NCBI RefSeq assembly: GCF_964204865.1 | Contig: NC_135260.1 | Coordinates: 19,948,001-20,012,000, forward strand | DNA from: Styela clava | Lineage: Eukaryota > Chordata > Ascidiacea > Stolidobranchia > Styelidae | DNA length: 64,000 nucleotides | Reading direction: 5' to 3' | In this document: positions 27,229-38,270 of the stretch, one piece after another | Numbering within the stretch: position 1 is the stretch's first letter | Layout: the number at the start of each line of letters is the position of its first letter | Translations under genes and position numbers: made by a program | The notes under the pieces: generated by a model | Told to the model about the DNA's origin: nothing | The model's database searches: none | The model's input: the letters and a program-made list of their open reading frames with translations, nothing else

Positions 27229-27912
27229 TAGGGATACCATATTTTTGTAACTTCAAAGCGGGACGCCTTCAAGACCCCCTAGCTGTGTTTTTTTTTAACT
27301 TTACATTTTCCGATTTTACTACATAAGCCTACATTTAAAACCACCCCGGCCGACTTCATTGACCATATTTTCATCGAGAGTTATGCGTATATTCTCTGTA
27401 TAAATAAATATCGGTTTCACACTAATTTGAATTTAGATTTTTTGTGTACAGCAGAAGGAAGAAAGAATAATAAAATAGCCTGCCGTTTTCAAGCATTGAG
27501 AATTTGCTTAATCGCCCAATCATACTTTTCTGTGGACAACACCTTCAGTATTGACCGTATTGACCAATCAGTATTGATTTTACATGTGATAATGGCTCTT
27601 ACGCTCTGCTGATCAGCACCCTCTTGATGTACAGGCCTTACACGTAACAAATTGTACCAATTATCCGCTGACAATATTGGCGAAAAACAATGAAACAAAC
27701 AAAATCACGCGTTCTCCTTTAATAAGTACAACCGGTATGTTAGTCGTTGGTACAACAGCAACGAGAACATGTTGATAAATGATGTTCGTATATTATGCTG
27801 GCTGGCTGAACGTCAATGCGGGACTTTCGGGCTTTGGCTGACCAGTCGGGACGCCCTGACAAGACCTTAAAAAGTGGGACTGTCCCGCCTAAAACGGGAC
27901 GTATGGTAATTG
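27229..27912 (-). mobile_element. Deleted hAT element remnant
   Basis: Left end GGGATACCATATTTTTGTAA then AAGCGGGACGCC; right end, reverse complemented, ATTACCATACGTCCCG then GGCGGGACAG. These form an imperfect inverted repeat. Inside is a short piece of hAT transposase C-terminus on the minus strand. Exact ends and target duplication could not be fixed. Confidence 0.6.
27489..27698 (-). pseudogene. hAT transposase C-terminal fragment
   Basis: Reads FSPILSADNW, RVRPVHQEGADQQSVRAIIT, CKINTDWS and LSTEKYDWAIKQILNA. The order FSxxxxxW, then a basic segment, SVRAII, K-N, and a final EKY fits the dimerisation region of hAT transposases in which FSxMxxxWTDERNR precedes SVxxILxVKxN. Only about 65 codons remain. 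Confidence 0.5.
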
Positions 27913-28007
27913 GTAAGCCTACATATAACAAGAGAGCAATGCTCAAATATATGGACACGCAGAACAATTCTCCAAAAAATCATATTCGGTGACTTACCAG
28001 TACCTGT

Positions 28008-28431
28008 ATAAACAACGCACCACATCACAGGAATCAAACAGACAAAAACACGGTGGTCGCAAATTGGTTGACAAAGATATTATCGACGTATTGGAAATGC
28101 GCACCCCCCTATTCTCCCTCCTTTAAATGTAAAAACGCGAAACCTTTAAGATGGTTAAAAGAAACACAACTCTATCCACCTGCAAAAGTTCATCTTTTTA
28201 TCTCTTATATTTGTATGGATTTTCAAGCTTTTGACAGCTACAAGTTAGTTCAGTGTCACCGCGCTACCAGAAATTCTCTATCTTTAACATTGGGCTTCTA
28301 ATTGCATTTCTGACCGTCATATATTTTGAGAACACGGTTATTTCGAACAAAACTCGTCAAATTATAAACGAAGCACCACATCACAGCAATCAAACGGACG
28401 AAAACACGGCGGTCGCAAATTGGTTGACAAA
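28008..28431. repeat. 68-bp direct repeat, 356 bp apart
   Basis: 28008-28075 and 28364-28431 share TATAAAC, GCACCACATCACAG and GGTCGCAAATTGGTTGACAA with only a few differences. Sequence between the copies is unrelated to known elements here. No gene is apparent. Confidence 0.75.
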
Positions 28432-28535
28432 TACTGACATAACACAGTATCAGCATTTGCAAAGTTATAACTGTATGATTTACCGTAAATATTTATTAAG
28501 TTCAAAATTTTGTCAGGCAAAGATACCGGTACCGG

Positions 28536-28715
28536 TATGCCAATTTTAGTTTTTGACCGAAGTAGGCAAATCTGGTGAATGAAATTCTTTTCACTACCGC
28601 TACTAGGCATTCTGACATTTGATATATTCCAGTGTTCGGATACCGGTACAAATTTTGGTTTTCGTCCGAAGTAGCCTAATCTGGTAAAGGAAATTCATTT
28701 CACTACCGGTACCAG
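28536..28715 (+). repeat. 108-bp tandem repeat split by the LINE
   Basis: One and a half units of about 108 bp start CCAATTTTAGTTTTTGACCG and ACAAATTTTGGTTTTCGTCC. The second unit breaks at ACCAG (28711-28715) and resumes at 35265 with GCATTCTGACATTTGATATA, which is also the first unit's continuation at 28605. This pins the LINE insertion site exactly. Confidence 0.85.
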
Positions 28716-31116
28716 AGAGAGAGAGAATTTTTTATTGTTTCGTCAAACCAGAAAACACATACAATATATATATAATAGCAAAATGAGAAAAATTAAATTT
28801 CGGTAGATGACAGGGTGGTAACGATACGACCATTAACAGTCATCTGAGTCGGTTACCACCCAAAGCAAGCACATGAATAAATAAATTAAAAACACAGGTT
28901 CTGTAATATTACATTCTCAGGATATACGAATGAAAAAAAAAACTATATACACTATGTAAAAAAAAATGATATCTAATTAGAGATGAGAAAAATTTCTAAT
29001 CGGGATTAGGAAGTTATTAAATAAATTTTAAATAGAGAGGAGCAAAAAATAAGAATTCCATACCAAATTTATTATATTAATTTACACTTTCAATCTGTTC
29101 TGAATCTTCTTTTGTGCTTACACATGATAAAATATGAGGGATATGATCACAGGGAAATTGAAGGTTCTATGAGTGACAATAATGTGTTGTGTGAAGAAAA
29201 CCATAGATTGAGATATGAAATATAGGCATAACAGTAGTACAATTTTATATTTTCAATTCATTAGGGTGAAGAAAAAAAGCAGGATGCATATGGAACTTCT
29301 GCGAGATTTACACATTACTACGCAGAACAGGTATTAAGATGGGAAACAATCAGATTGGTATTGCAACCCTTCACAAATAATTTAGAAATAGACAAATATG
29401 ACTATGAGTTGAAATAGATATGTGATATTAAATAAATTTTGACAAGGCTGGGTCAAATTAAATCACGATAGCCCAAAATATATTTCGTCTTGTAGTAATT
29501 TATTGCATACACGAGGTTTAAACTATTAGAGATTCTGAACAATTAGCAAATTTGTCTATATCACTATTGCACATTAATTAAAAGAATATTGATCACATTA
29601 AATTCAATACACAGTATAATACTACATAAATATATATATTAGATCAAGGCCCTCCTATCCTTTGTATCTAAATTGCAATTAAGATGAGCAATTTTGGGTT
29701 ATTAGTTATGCATATATGGCAAACTAAGGGAAGGAATAGTCAAACTATTGTATGTCACAATCAGAAGAACATAATGTACACAACTACATTATAATATAAA
29801 CTAAAATTATGACCCAGGGCAGTCTAGTTTCAAGCCATTGTAGTATGAACCACAATTGGATGATATGAAATGAGTGATATGATATATCACATTGTAGCTA
29901 AATATGTACTATATTTAAGACTACAATAAGGTTAGCACCTTTCACATATTTTGTATATCATTTTCATAAGAATCAACCAAAGAATATATATAACAAATGT
30001 ACATGTTATTATTATACTCCAACAGTATGATTCATATTAAATAAAGAGCGACGATAGCATATGATTACTTAGAATTATTAGAATGAAGTAATTACAAAGA
30101 TCAATTGTAAAATGAAAAGATTTTGCGGTATACATTAAAATAACCCGGTTAGAATAGTTTATAAGCATAATAAAACAAATATTTGAATGTACACAATGGG
30201 AGTGCTTGATCTACTAATTTTAAGGCACAATTCAAAGCAGTTTAATTACAAGGTTGCAAACATACACATGTATATAATACAAGTGAAAGTCATATGTGAG
30301 GTAGTCACTATGTTAACACCATAATTGGTAAACATGTAATAATAAGAAAATAAATGTTGAAAAGAAAACTGTGAATATACTATACATGAAATGGCTTATT
30401 ACATTCTACTGACAGATATACAACTCGATTCTATTTATACAACTAGCATTTTCTGCCGTTTTCTCCTGGTGTAAACTTTAAAAAGCACACTTTAAATGTT
30501 GTTACCGATAATATTGTTCAGTCATGACCATACATGAAATGGCTTATTACATTCTATGGGATAGAGATACAACTTATAACAACATATTTTCAAATTTTGC
30601 GCCGTAATGGAAAATAAATATTAAATAAGAAGCCTTGCAAGAGAATGGCGGCAAAGTCCACCATGAACCATGCAAATGTGTCGCAGCAGTATGAGGCACA
30701 GGGTCGCACAGAAGATAAACAATCAAAGTGCCAATTTATTTATCGACGTCATTTCAACACGTGGCAAAGCGCTAAAATTCGTTTGAATATTTCTCTTGAG
30801 AAAACAACAACACCGCGATGAGGGCGAACTTAACTGTGAATCGTAGGGTCGGCTTATATGTGATTTTTATAAAATCGCAGTTTCAAAACAGTTTTTCATG
30901 GAGTCGGCTTATATACACGACCGTCGTATAAACGAGAATATGTGGTAAGTTATTGTTCACAGTTTAGGTAAGTGGGCTTCAGAATTTTGATAAAAAATGA
31001 AAATGTAGGCAGATTAGCACAAGTATTTGCAAAGTGTGTGTACCAGGTATAAATAACAATTCATACACATATCCACATCAGTATCCAATTTAAAATGGTA
31101 CTTATTGGCTTTACAA

Positions 31117-34100
31117 TTAATATTTGGATATGATGTGTTTCATGAACTCAGTTTTAAATTTTCTATATGAAAATGTTTTGAAAATGTCAGGAATGTCATT
31201 CCAAATTTTGGGTCCCATGATTCTGATTGAATTTTGAGCAAATTTAGAATTTGTTCGAGTAATAAAAAATGCACCCTTGGAAGCAGAGCGAGTGTTATAA
31301 GAATGCACAGAACTGCAGTCGGTAAAATACGAAATAAATGCCTCTGGTAACATATTATGTCTGAATTGGTACATCAATTTAGCAACTTCATAAATAAATA
31401 CATCGTTTATTTTTAGAATATACAAACTCTTGTAAATGGGGCTCATACTATGACGCAAGGGAGTATTAGTCATAACTCGAAGAGCTCTATTTTGTAGAAC
31501 AGAAAGAGCATTAAGTCTAATCTTATTTGCGGAACCCCATGCCACTATTCCATACTGTAAGTGAGAAAAAAAGAGAGAGAAATAAACAGTGCGCATGATT
31601 TTTTTAGGAATCAACCTTTTTAGTCTTGTCATTACTCCAACAGCTCTAGACAGTTTCAGTTTAAGGGAGTTGATGTGGTCATCCCATTTAAGCCTATTAT
31701 CAATGAATATACCAAGGTATTTAATAGAGTCGCGTATTTTCAAACTGACACCATTTAGAGTGAAATTAGGACCAGGTGCATGTTTATTTATATTACAAGG
31801 ATGATTAATTAATAGAACTTGTGTTTTCTCAGGATTTATAGTTAATTTATTAGATTTCATCCACTGGGAGACATTTAGTAGGTTTTGTTCAACTTGACTG
31901 GTCAAATCAATAACACTGGAGGATATTGACGTTGTGCTCGTGTCGTCAGCAAAAAGTTTGACAATTGCTGAAGTAGTGTTCACCACATCATTAATATAAA
32001 CAAGGAACAGAGTCGGGCCAAGAACTGAGCCCTGGGGCACGCCGACAGAAACAAGTTCATGAGGTGATTCATTGGCAGAGAATGAGACAAATTGATAGCG
32101 ATTGCGCAGGTAACTAGAAAACAATTTACTGACAGTGCCGCGAATTCCATAATGTTGCAATTTGCTAATAAGTATTTTGTGATCAACTGTGTCGAATGCT
32201 TTTTTTAAGTCCAAAAATATACTACAGCCAACCAAGCCCTTATCTATGATTTCATAATATTTACTAATAATATCTAGAATTGCATGTGATGTTGAATGTT
32301 GATTTCGAAAGCCAAATTGACCGCTATTAATAATACAATGTTTATTTAGAAAATTTTGAAGGCGACTCAGCATCAACTTTTCAAAAACAATAGAGAGACA
32401 TGACAGTATGGAAATGGGTCGATAATTGGATACCTTGTCCTTTTTTCCAGATTTATATACAGGAACAACTCTGGCAACTTTAAGATGGTCTGGAAATACA
32501 CCATAAAGCACAGAGTAATTGAAGAGTTTACAGAGTATGGGACTTATTGTACTGCAGAGAAGTTTTATGAGATAAGCTGGTAATTGATCGTATCCAGTTG
32601 CTTTGTTTGTTTTTAAAGAATTAATAATGTTTACTACTTCATTTAATGAGGCATCTTCCATGAACATGGACGACTTATTTGGAGCACTCATGAATTTCAG
32701 GTGATCATGATCACTTACATTGTGAAAAGCTGAAGATAAGGTTTGTCCAATCTGAGAAAAATAGCTATTGAACATATATGAAATTTTAGCACTATCATGA
32801 ACAACCTCCCCTGAGTGCTAGTCAATTAATATTTGCGTAACATTATTATTAGTTTTTGAATTTATTAATGAATTAATTGTATACCAAGTCTTTTTTGGGT
32901 CATTTATATTTTTTTCGAAGCGTTTCGCAAAATATATCTCTTTGGCTTTCTTTTTCAAGTGGCATAATTTGTTTGCGTATCTCTTATAGTGCTGTTTTTG
33001 TTCAATGGATCCGTTAATAAAGTGCGTTTTATGCAATTTATCTCTTATTTTGGTTGAGCGCAAGATGCCAGCTGATATCCAGGGCTTTCTCTCTAATTGA
33101 CGTTCCTTTCTGGTTAGGTTCCTTAGTGGTGCATGGTTGTCACATACACTTAAAACTTTAGAAATGAAATCACTGAAATGAAGATTAAAATTTTCAGGAT
33201 TAACATTAAAAAGATCATAAGAGGTAAAAACATTCAGGGCGTCTTGAACAAAGTTAACACTATTAAAATTTCTCATGTCACGTTTTAATTTATGTTGAAA
33301 GTGGGAAGATGCATGACTAAGTTGAATTTGACAAAAAATAGGATAATGATCTGTCATACAATTTTGCCAAACTAAAGACGAAACACATTTTTCAGATATG
33401 TTGGAATAAATATGGTCTATTAAAGTAGCACTTGAACTAGTTACTCTTGTCGGGAGGGTTATTACTGGAATAGTGGCATGAGACATCAACATTTCAAGAA
33501 AACCTCTTGTGAATGTTGAGAAGCTTAATAAATTAATATTAATGTCACCTAGTATAATGAATTTCTTTTTATCGAATGCCAAATTCTGAAGCGTGTTGCT
33601 AAGTTCGCTCATGAAATCAGATTCATTGGATCCTGGGTGGCGATAAACAATACCAATAACAATGGAAGAAAACTTTTCAAAATGAATAGGTATTTCAACC
33701 CAAAGCTCTTCACATGAGTTGACATTTAGCTTATATTTAGGCACCATTAAAGGATTGAGATGAGACTTAATATACAATCCGACTCCACCAGCATGAGTTT
33801 TGGTTGGTGCATGGAAAAAATCATAACCTTCAATATCTATATTAACAATTGGGTCTGCTTTAAGTTTAGTTTCAGAAAGTGCTATTACTGTAGGAATTGA
33901 ATTTAGATCAGATATAATGTTTGACAGTTCATCGATATGCTTTTGTAAAGACCGAATGTTGAAATGTGCCAAAGTAAATCGCTTATCAGGTGTACCCGAA
34001 GAGCCTAAGGTGTTATATACATTTTCAATAGTCTCAAGTGATAAGCAGGGTTTAACATTCTCAAAATTGAAATCAGTAGTATCAAGAGGTTCTAATTCAT

Positions 34101-34209
34101 TGTCTGTTATATATGGGCAGCTATAAAATGGAAAAATTGATTTCAAACAAGCACTGCAAAGACTACTATTACTTGTAAAACAGTTAAAGCAATACTGCTG
34201 GGCAGCCAT
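31117..34209 (-). pseudogene. LINE ORF2: endonuclease-reverse transcriptase with one stop
   Basis: The frame starts at 34209 and is open for 463 codons. It meets one TAG at 32818-32820, continues in the same frame for 14 codons and is open again to 31117, about 1030 residues in all. The N-terminus has a Cys cluster (CFNC, CSAC, SC). The endonuclease shows AHFNIRSLQKH, ALSETKL, GVGLYIK, YRHPGSN, ILGDINI, LIDHIYSN and TDHYP. The reverse transcriptase shows FRNQHSTSHA, LKKAFDTVDH, GVPQGSVLGP and the catalytic FADDTS. No RNase H domain was seen. Apart from the single stop codon all catalytic motifs are present, so the element is young. Such polymerases nick target DNA and prime cDNA from the exposed end. 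Confidence 0.92.
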
Positions 34210-34251
34210 TTTACAGGTCCAGTAGGCTACACAAATATATCAATACATAAT

Positions 34252-35176
34252 TTAGGATAATTTATCCAAATCTGAGAGCTTGGTAATTGGGATTCTAGGA
34301 CTATCTTTAGATTTCTTCAAATAAATGTTGCCATTGGTTGTCCATAGTCTCTCAAACATTTTAGACTTTTTTATTAGTCTCGAATTATAAAGAAGATTGT
34401 TCCTGAAATTAGTGAGGTTTTCGTTTATGTAAAGTGAGGTCATACCTGTAATCCCAAAGTCTTTGATTCGTGACGCGTCATACTTTTTGGCTATAAACTC
34501 ATTCTTTTTATTTCTGTTGGTGAAACGCACAATGATGGGCCCAGTTTTGGACGAGTCTCTCCTTGGAAGACGATGCGAAACTGAAATGTCCAGCCTTTCA
34601 ACAGTTATGCCCAGTTTTTTCCCTATTCCCACAACTATTTTATCTGTGTTTTCACCATCTTTGTAAGGAATTCCATGAAATTCAAGATTTTCTCTTCTCA
34701 TATATTGCGCGAGGTCTTCGAAGTCATGATCAAAACGCTGCTGAAGGGAGTTACAATTCATTTTTTGCAGTCAGATCTCTCACCACCTGGTCCAGTTTTG
34801 CAATATAATCTTTTTGAATCTCGAATTCTGCACTAATAAATTCTTGACTAGCTTTGACAGTGCATAAGTCGGTGTCCAATTTGGTATTGTTGAAACGCAG
34901 ATATTCCAGTTCTTGAGTTACTTTGGAGAGCTTCTCAACTAATTGGTCAGTCTGGAGAAACATTGTTTCCAGTTTCTCAGTCATTTGTTGGGTATTATTC
35001 ATGACTGAGTCGTTGATTTGACTTGATATTTTCTTATCGTGTTCAGTTATTGAATCTTCAAGTAGGTCCCTTATGCTGTCTTCTACGATTGCTTTGATTT
35101 CGATTTTTAAATTCTTTGTTATGCGTGATTCCATCAGTTCCAATGTTGACTTCAGTTGGTCAATTTTGCTTTCCAT
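34252..35176 (-). pseudogene. LINE ORF1: coiled-coil RNA-binding protein, frameshifted
   Basis: The first part (35176-34751, 141 aa) is a heptad-rich coiled coil ending DLTAKNEL. The second (34761-34252, 169 aa) contains RRENLEFHGIPY, SVSHRLPRR, PIIVRF and TSLYINENLT, the RNA-recognition and C-terminal region of LINE ORF1 proteins that act as trimeric nucleic-acid chaperones. The two frames differ by one base and overlap by 11 bases at a run of six A. An A-run length change is the simplest explanation. The alternative is genuine termination and re-initiation, since the ATG of the second frame precedes the stop of the first. Confidence 0.85.
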
Positions 35177-35264
35177 TATAATCAGATTAGAACGACTATA
35201 TAAATTAGTTTTAAGTAAGTATATGCAAGAACCTGTGAATCCTTGGACAGCATCCTTGGACCAG

Positions 35265-35600
35265 GCATTCTGACATTTGATATATTCCAGTGTTCGGCAC
35301 TTACGGTACCGGTACGGTACCGGGTAACAGCGTATGGCGCCGGTGTTAGAACTGAGACAACGCAGTTACCGGTACGGTATTAGGACTAAAATCTTTTACA
35401 TGTTTCCTGTTTATAATACAATAACTGAATAACCGTATTGGTCTAGTTACGGTGGTCTACATACCGGTACCGGTACATACTTGGTCTACATACCGGTACT
35501 GGTCTACAAGACATACCACAGTCTACAAATATACTGACACCAAGCAAGAAGTCCATGATTTCGAAAAACAAATACCGGTAGCGAAGAGCGAAGCAGTATT
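35265..35600. repeat. Continuation of split tandem unit and TACCGGTA-rich region
   Basis: 35265-35297 continues the 108-bp unit. From 35298 the palindromic motif TACCGGTA and GGTACCGG recurs many times, also seen at 28520-28710, giving simple self-complementary sequence without a gene. Confidence 0.6.
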
Positions 35601-35756
35601 TACCTTTGACGCAACCGGTACCCACAAAAAAATCCGAGTTTCGCGTAGAAATAATTTACAGAATCAAACCGGACAGGCAGTGTTCCCATGGATAAAATAA
35701 TACAGCGAGATTTTAGACGAAATATCAGATTTCATGCAAAATTTAGAAATGAATAA

Positions 35757-35935
35757 AAGTAATAGCCTTCTGGAGAAAATTTTTATCTTTAACCACTGAA
35801 AATTTCAAAGCAATTGGTCCAGTATTCGAAGAGAAAAGCGATTTTTTAAAAATGATGGAGACAAATAACAATAACAACAAAATTTTGAAACGATCGTTAT
35901 GTCCACTAAACGTGTCCAATAAACGTGTCCAATAA
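35757..35935 (-). repeat. Dispersed repeat shared with 59490-59735
   Basis: The stretch TTCTGGAGAAAATTTTTATC through GCGATTTTTTAAAAATG to AACGATCGTTATG is the reverse complement of 59565-59730 at roughly 85 percent identity by eye. No coding function is evident. Confidence 0.75.
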
Positions 35936-36299
35936 GATATTGGCGCAAACCACCGCTCACAAATGCAATGAACTCTCTCTTGCTCGCATCTAAAATGCAC
36001 AAGTGGTCGAAGCCAAAGTGAATACTTCATAACCCTGTATGATGGTCGTTGGCCACAGAATGTGCGGACAAACCACGTGTTCGCGCTATAGGCGCATGCT
36101 GCAGTACTTCGCGTTGCCCTTGTCTTGTTCAGATTCGCTGTGGCATCGTTAATTCGTTTGTGTTGCTTCGCATGCTTTTGTCACTTTCTCGGTGTATGTG
36201 AGGATCCTTTACTGCAGTCTGGAAATGTCGGTCATTAGCGAAAAAAGCGAAGCATGGCGGTAAGAGATTGCCCTAATGACAGAATGTTACCGTACTTGA

Positions 36300-36461
36300 T
36301 TACGTTCACCGTCTGACCGTTCACGTAACCGCTGGTCGACTTTGCTTTGGTTCATCATCAAGTCCGTGCATCTGAAACAAATAAATAGCTTACTAATCTG
36401 GTACCTAGGCTAGATACCTGACATACCGTAGATTAGTAAACGGACGAGAATCTGTGGTTCC
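36300..36461 (+). mobile_element. Diverged SINE fragment
   Basis: Contains CACGTAACCGCTGGTCG, a middle AGTCCGTGCATCTGAAACAA and GTAAACGGACGAGAATCTGTGG, in the same order as the body of the SINE at 12857. The tail module is missing. Confidence 0.5.
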
Positions 36462-36489
36462 AGGGTTCACTATGATCAAGCCGTATCAG

Positions 36490-36919
36490 GAGTGGAAGTG
36501 GTGACTCCTCTACGGCCCATGGGCCGGGGCCTCGGCCCATCAAGTTGTGTAAAGGGATAAAATAATAAAGACTAATAAATTTGTAAATCCTACCCACTCC
36601 CCGAACTCATAATAGAACTCTAATGTGAAAAATATGAACAAAATTTTGTCCTAACCCTAACCTGGTACACATACTTCAGGTGTTTCCTTTTCTGTAGCTT
36701 GGTAATTTGCTTTATTTTTATGTAAATGCTTATCGTAAGAAAAAAGTTTGGTGGCATCCCGCGATTTTTTTTTTGGTTCGAATATTGACAATTTTGTAAA
36801 AATTGAAAATTTTGGTGAGATAATTGAATTTTTTCTGATGGGCCGCGACCAATAGCTTGATGGGCCACGGCCCATGTGGCCCAATTATATGGGCCGTAGA
36901 GGAGTCACCACCCCTGTAG
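36490..36919 (+). mobile_element. hAT-type MITE A, 430 bp
   Basis: Exact 8-bp target duplication CGTATCAG at 36482-36489 and 36920-36927. One end reads GAGTGGAAGTGGTGACTCC; the other, reverse complemented, CTACAGGGGTGGTGACTCC. Both continue CTCTACGGCCCAT. The arms are rich in GGGCC/GGCCC palindromes (GGCCCATGGGCCG). The interior holds CCTAACCCTAACCTGGTACA. No coding capacity. A second copy in the opposite orientation lies at 37289-37768. Confidence 0.9.
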
Positions 36920-37288
36920 CGTATCAGAGCACTGGAGCATCGACTCACTTCTGCACTTGTTCAGCATAGACTAATCAGCGAGATGTGAATAGTAGCAAAG
37001 TAGCGTGAAAACTGAAGTTTTAGCGGCTACTTGGGTACATTTTTCAGAGACTTTTAGATAAGGTGGTAAACATGGATTGTTTTTGTGTCTTTGCCTGCTA
37101 TTTGTCAGTTTTTTAGTTGTATTTTTGAAATTCAAAAATGGGACAAATAACCTTATTTTGCAAAATAGTATACTTCTGTACTTGCACTTCCTTGAACCAA
37201 GATTAAAATGATTGGCTGGCAAAAACAAAGAAATGTAATTTCTCAGACTAACAATTCACAAATAACTTTGCTGCTGGACACAAAGTGG

Positions 37289-37768
37289 CTACAGGAGTGG
37301 TAACTCTCCTACGGCCCATATGCCGGGGCCACGGCCCATCTAATTTGGCCACATGGCCGTGGCCCATCAAGCTATGGGCCGCGGCCTCATCAGAAAAAAT
37401 TCAATTATCTTAACAAAATTTTCAATTTTCACAAAATTGTCAATATTCGAACCGAAAAAAATCGCCAGATGCCACCAGATTTTTTTCTTACAATAAGCCT
37501 TTATATAAAAATAAAGAAAAATACCAAGCAACAGAAAAGAATACTCCTGTAGTATGTGTACCAGGTTAGGGTTAGGACAAAATTTTGTTCAGATTTTTCA
37601 CATTATAGTCTAGTCCTATTATGAGTTCGAGGACTGACTGTGTTAGCCAAGTGAATAGTCCTTTTACACAACTTGATGGGCCGCGGCCCATAGCCTGATG
37701 GGCCGAGGCCCAATTCGATGGGCCGTGGCCCCGGCCCATGGGCCGTAGAGGAGTCATCACTTTCACTC
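37289..37768 (-). mobile_element. hAT-type MITE B, 480 bp
   Basis: Exact 8-bp target duplication CAAAGTGG at 37281-37288 and 37769-37776. The ends match MITE A but swapped: left CTACAGGAGTGGTAACTC, right reverse complemented GAGTGAAAGTGATGACTCC. The interior carries GGTTAGGGTTAGGAC, then TAGTCCTATTATGAGTTCG and TTAGCCAAG, the module also found in the MITE at 9860-10096. Different target duplications show that A and B inserted independently. Confidence 0.9.
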
Positions 37769-38270
37769 CAAAGTGGACTGGAGAAGCTTTTGCTAAAATT
37801 ATTGTGGATGTTGTGGTTTTTCTTAATTTTATTTTGAAAAATCATTCTTCACCACATTTTTATTCCCAATTTTCAGAGTTGAAAATAATTCAATTCCCTG
37901 GAAGACATATATATATATATATATATAAATGTACGACATTTTAGTGAAAATAATTGAGTGTCTCTGCTTTAGCCTAAGGCTGGGTTAACCAGTCGAAGAT
38001 TTGACAAAGTGTGTGTAGACACTAGACCCCATGGTTCTCTTTTAGTCTTTATTTCCGACACAAGCCGCTCAAGTTATATCTCACTTTGCTTGTTTCAATC
38101 TTCATTAAGTCACTAAGCTAATTTAATCTGTTACTGCAGTACTGTCCTAAATTGTAAACATATACTTTTTCTAACTCCTCAAATGTTTCATTCCAGTATT
38201 CGCTTTAAGGAAACATTATTAAGTTTGATAGTGAATAAAACATCCTCCAAGAATCTACCAATCGAATAAA

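Larger units (their letters stand above)
28716..35259 (-). mobile_element. Full-length non-LTR retrotransposon (LINE), 6.5 kb
   Basis: Minus-strand element with a short 5' leader (35177-35259), ORF1, ORF2 and a long 3' untranslated region (28716-31116). The 3' end in its own sense reads AATAAAAAATT followed by a CT repeat rather than poly-A. Its insertion into a 108-bp tandem repeat defines both ends. ACCAG flanks both sides (28711-28715 and 35260-35264), a possible 5-bp target duplication. ORF2 has an APE-type endonuclease and reverse transcriptase without RNase H, and ORF1 has a coiled coil, as in the Jockey/CR1/L2 group. A stretch at 30840-30945 (GTCGGCTTATAT twice) looks like a DNA-transposon end, so the 3' region may contain a nested insertion. 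A 3' region direct repeat (ATGAAATGGCTTATTACATT) occurs at about 30386 and 30535. Confidence 0.9.

Noticed and set aside
34252-35176. ORF1 frames as a cellular coiled-coil gene
   Set aside because: Position immediately 5' of a LINE ORF2 on the same strand and the RENLEFHGIP motif identify it as LINE ORF1.
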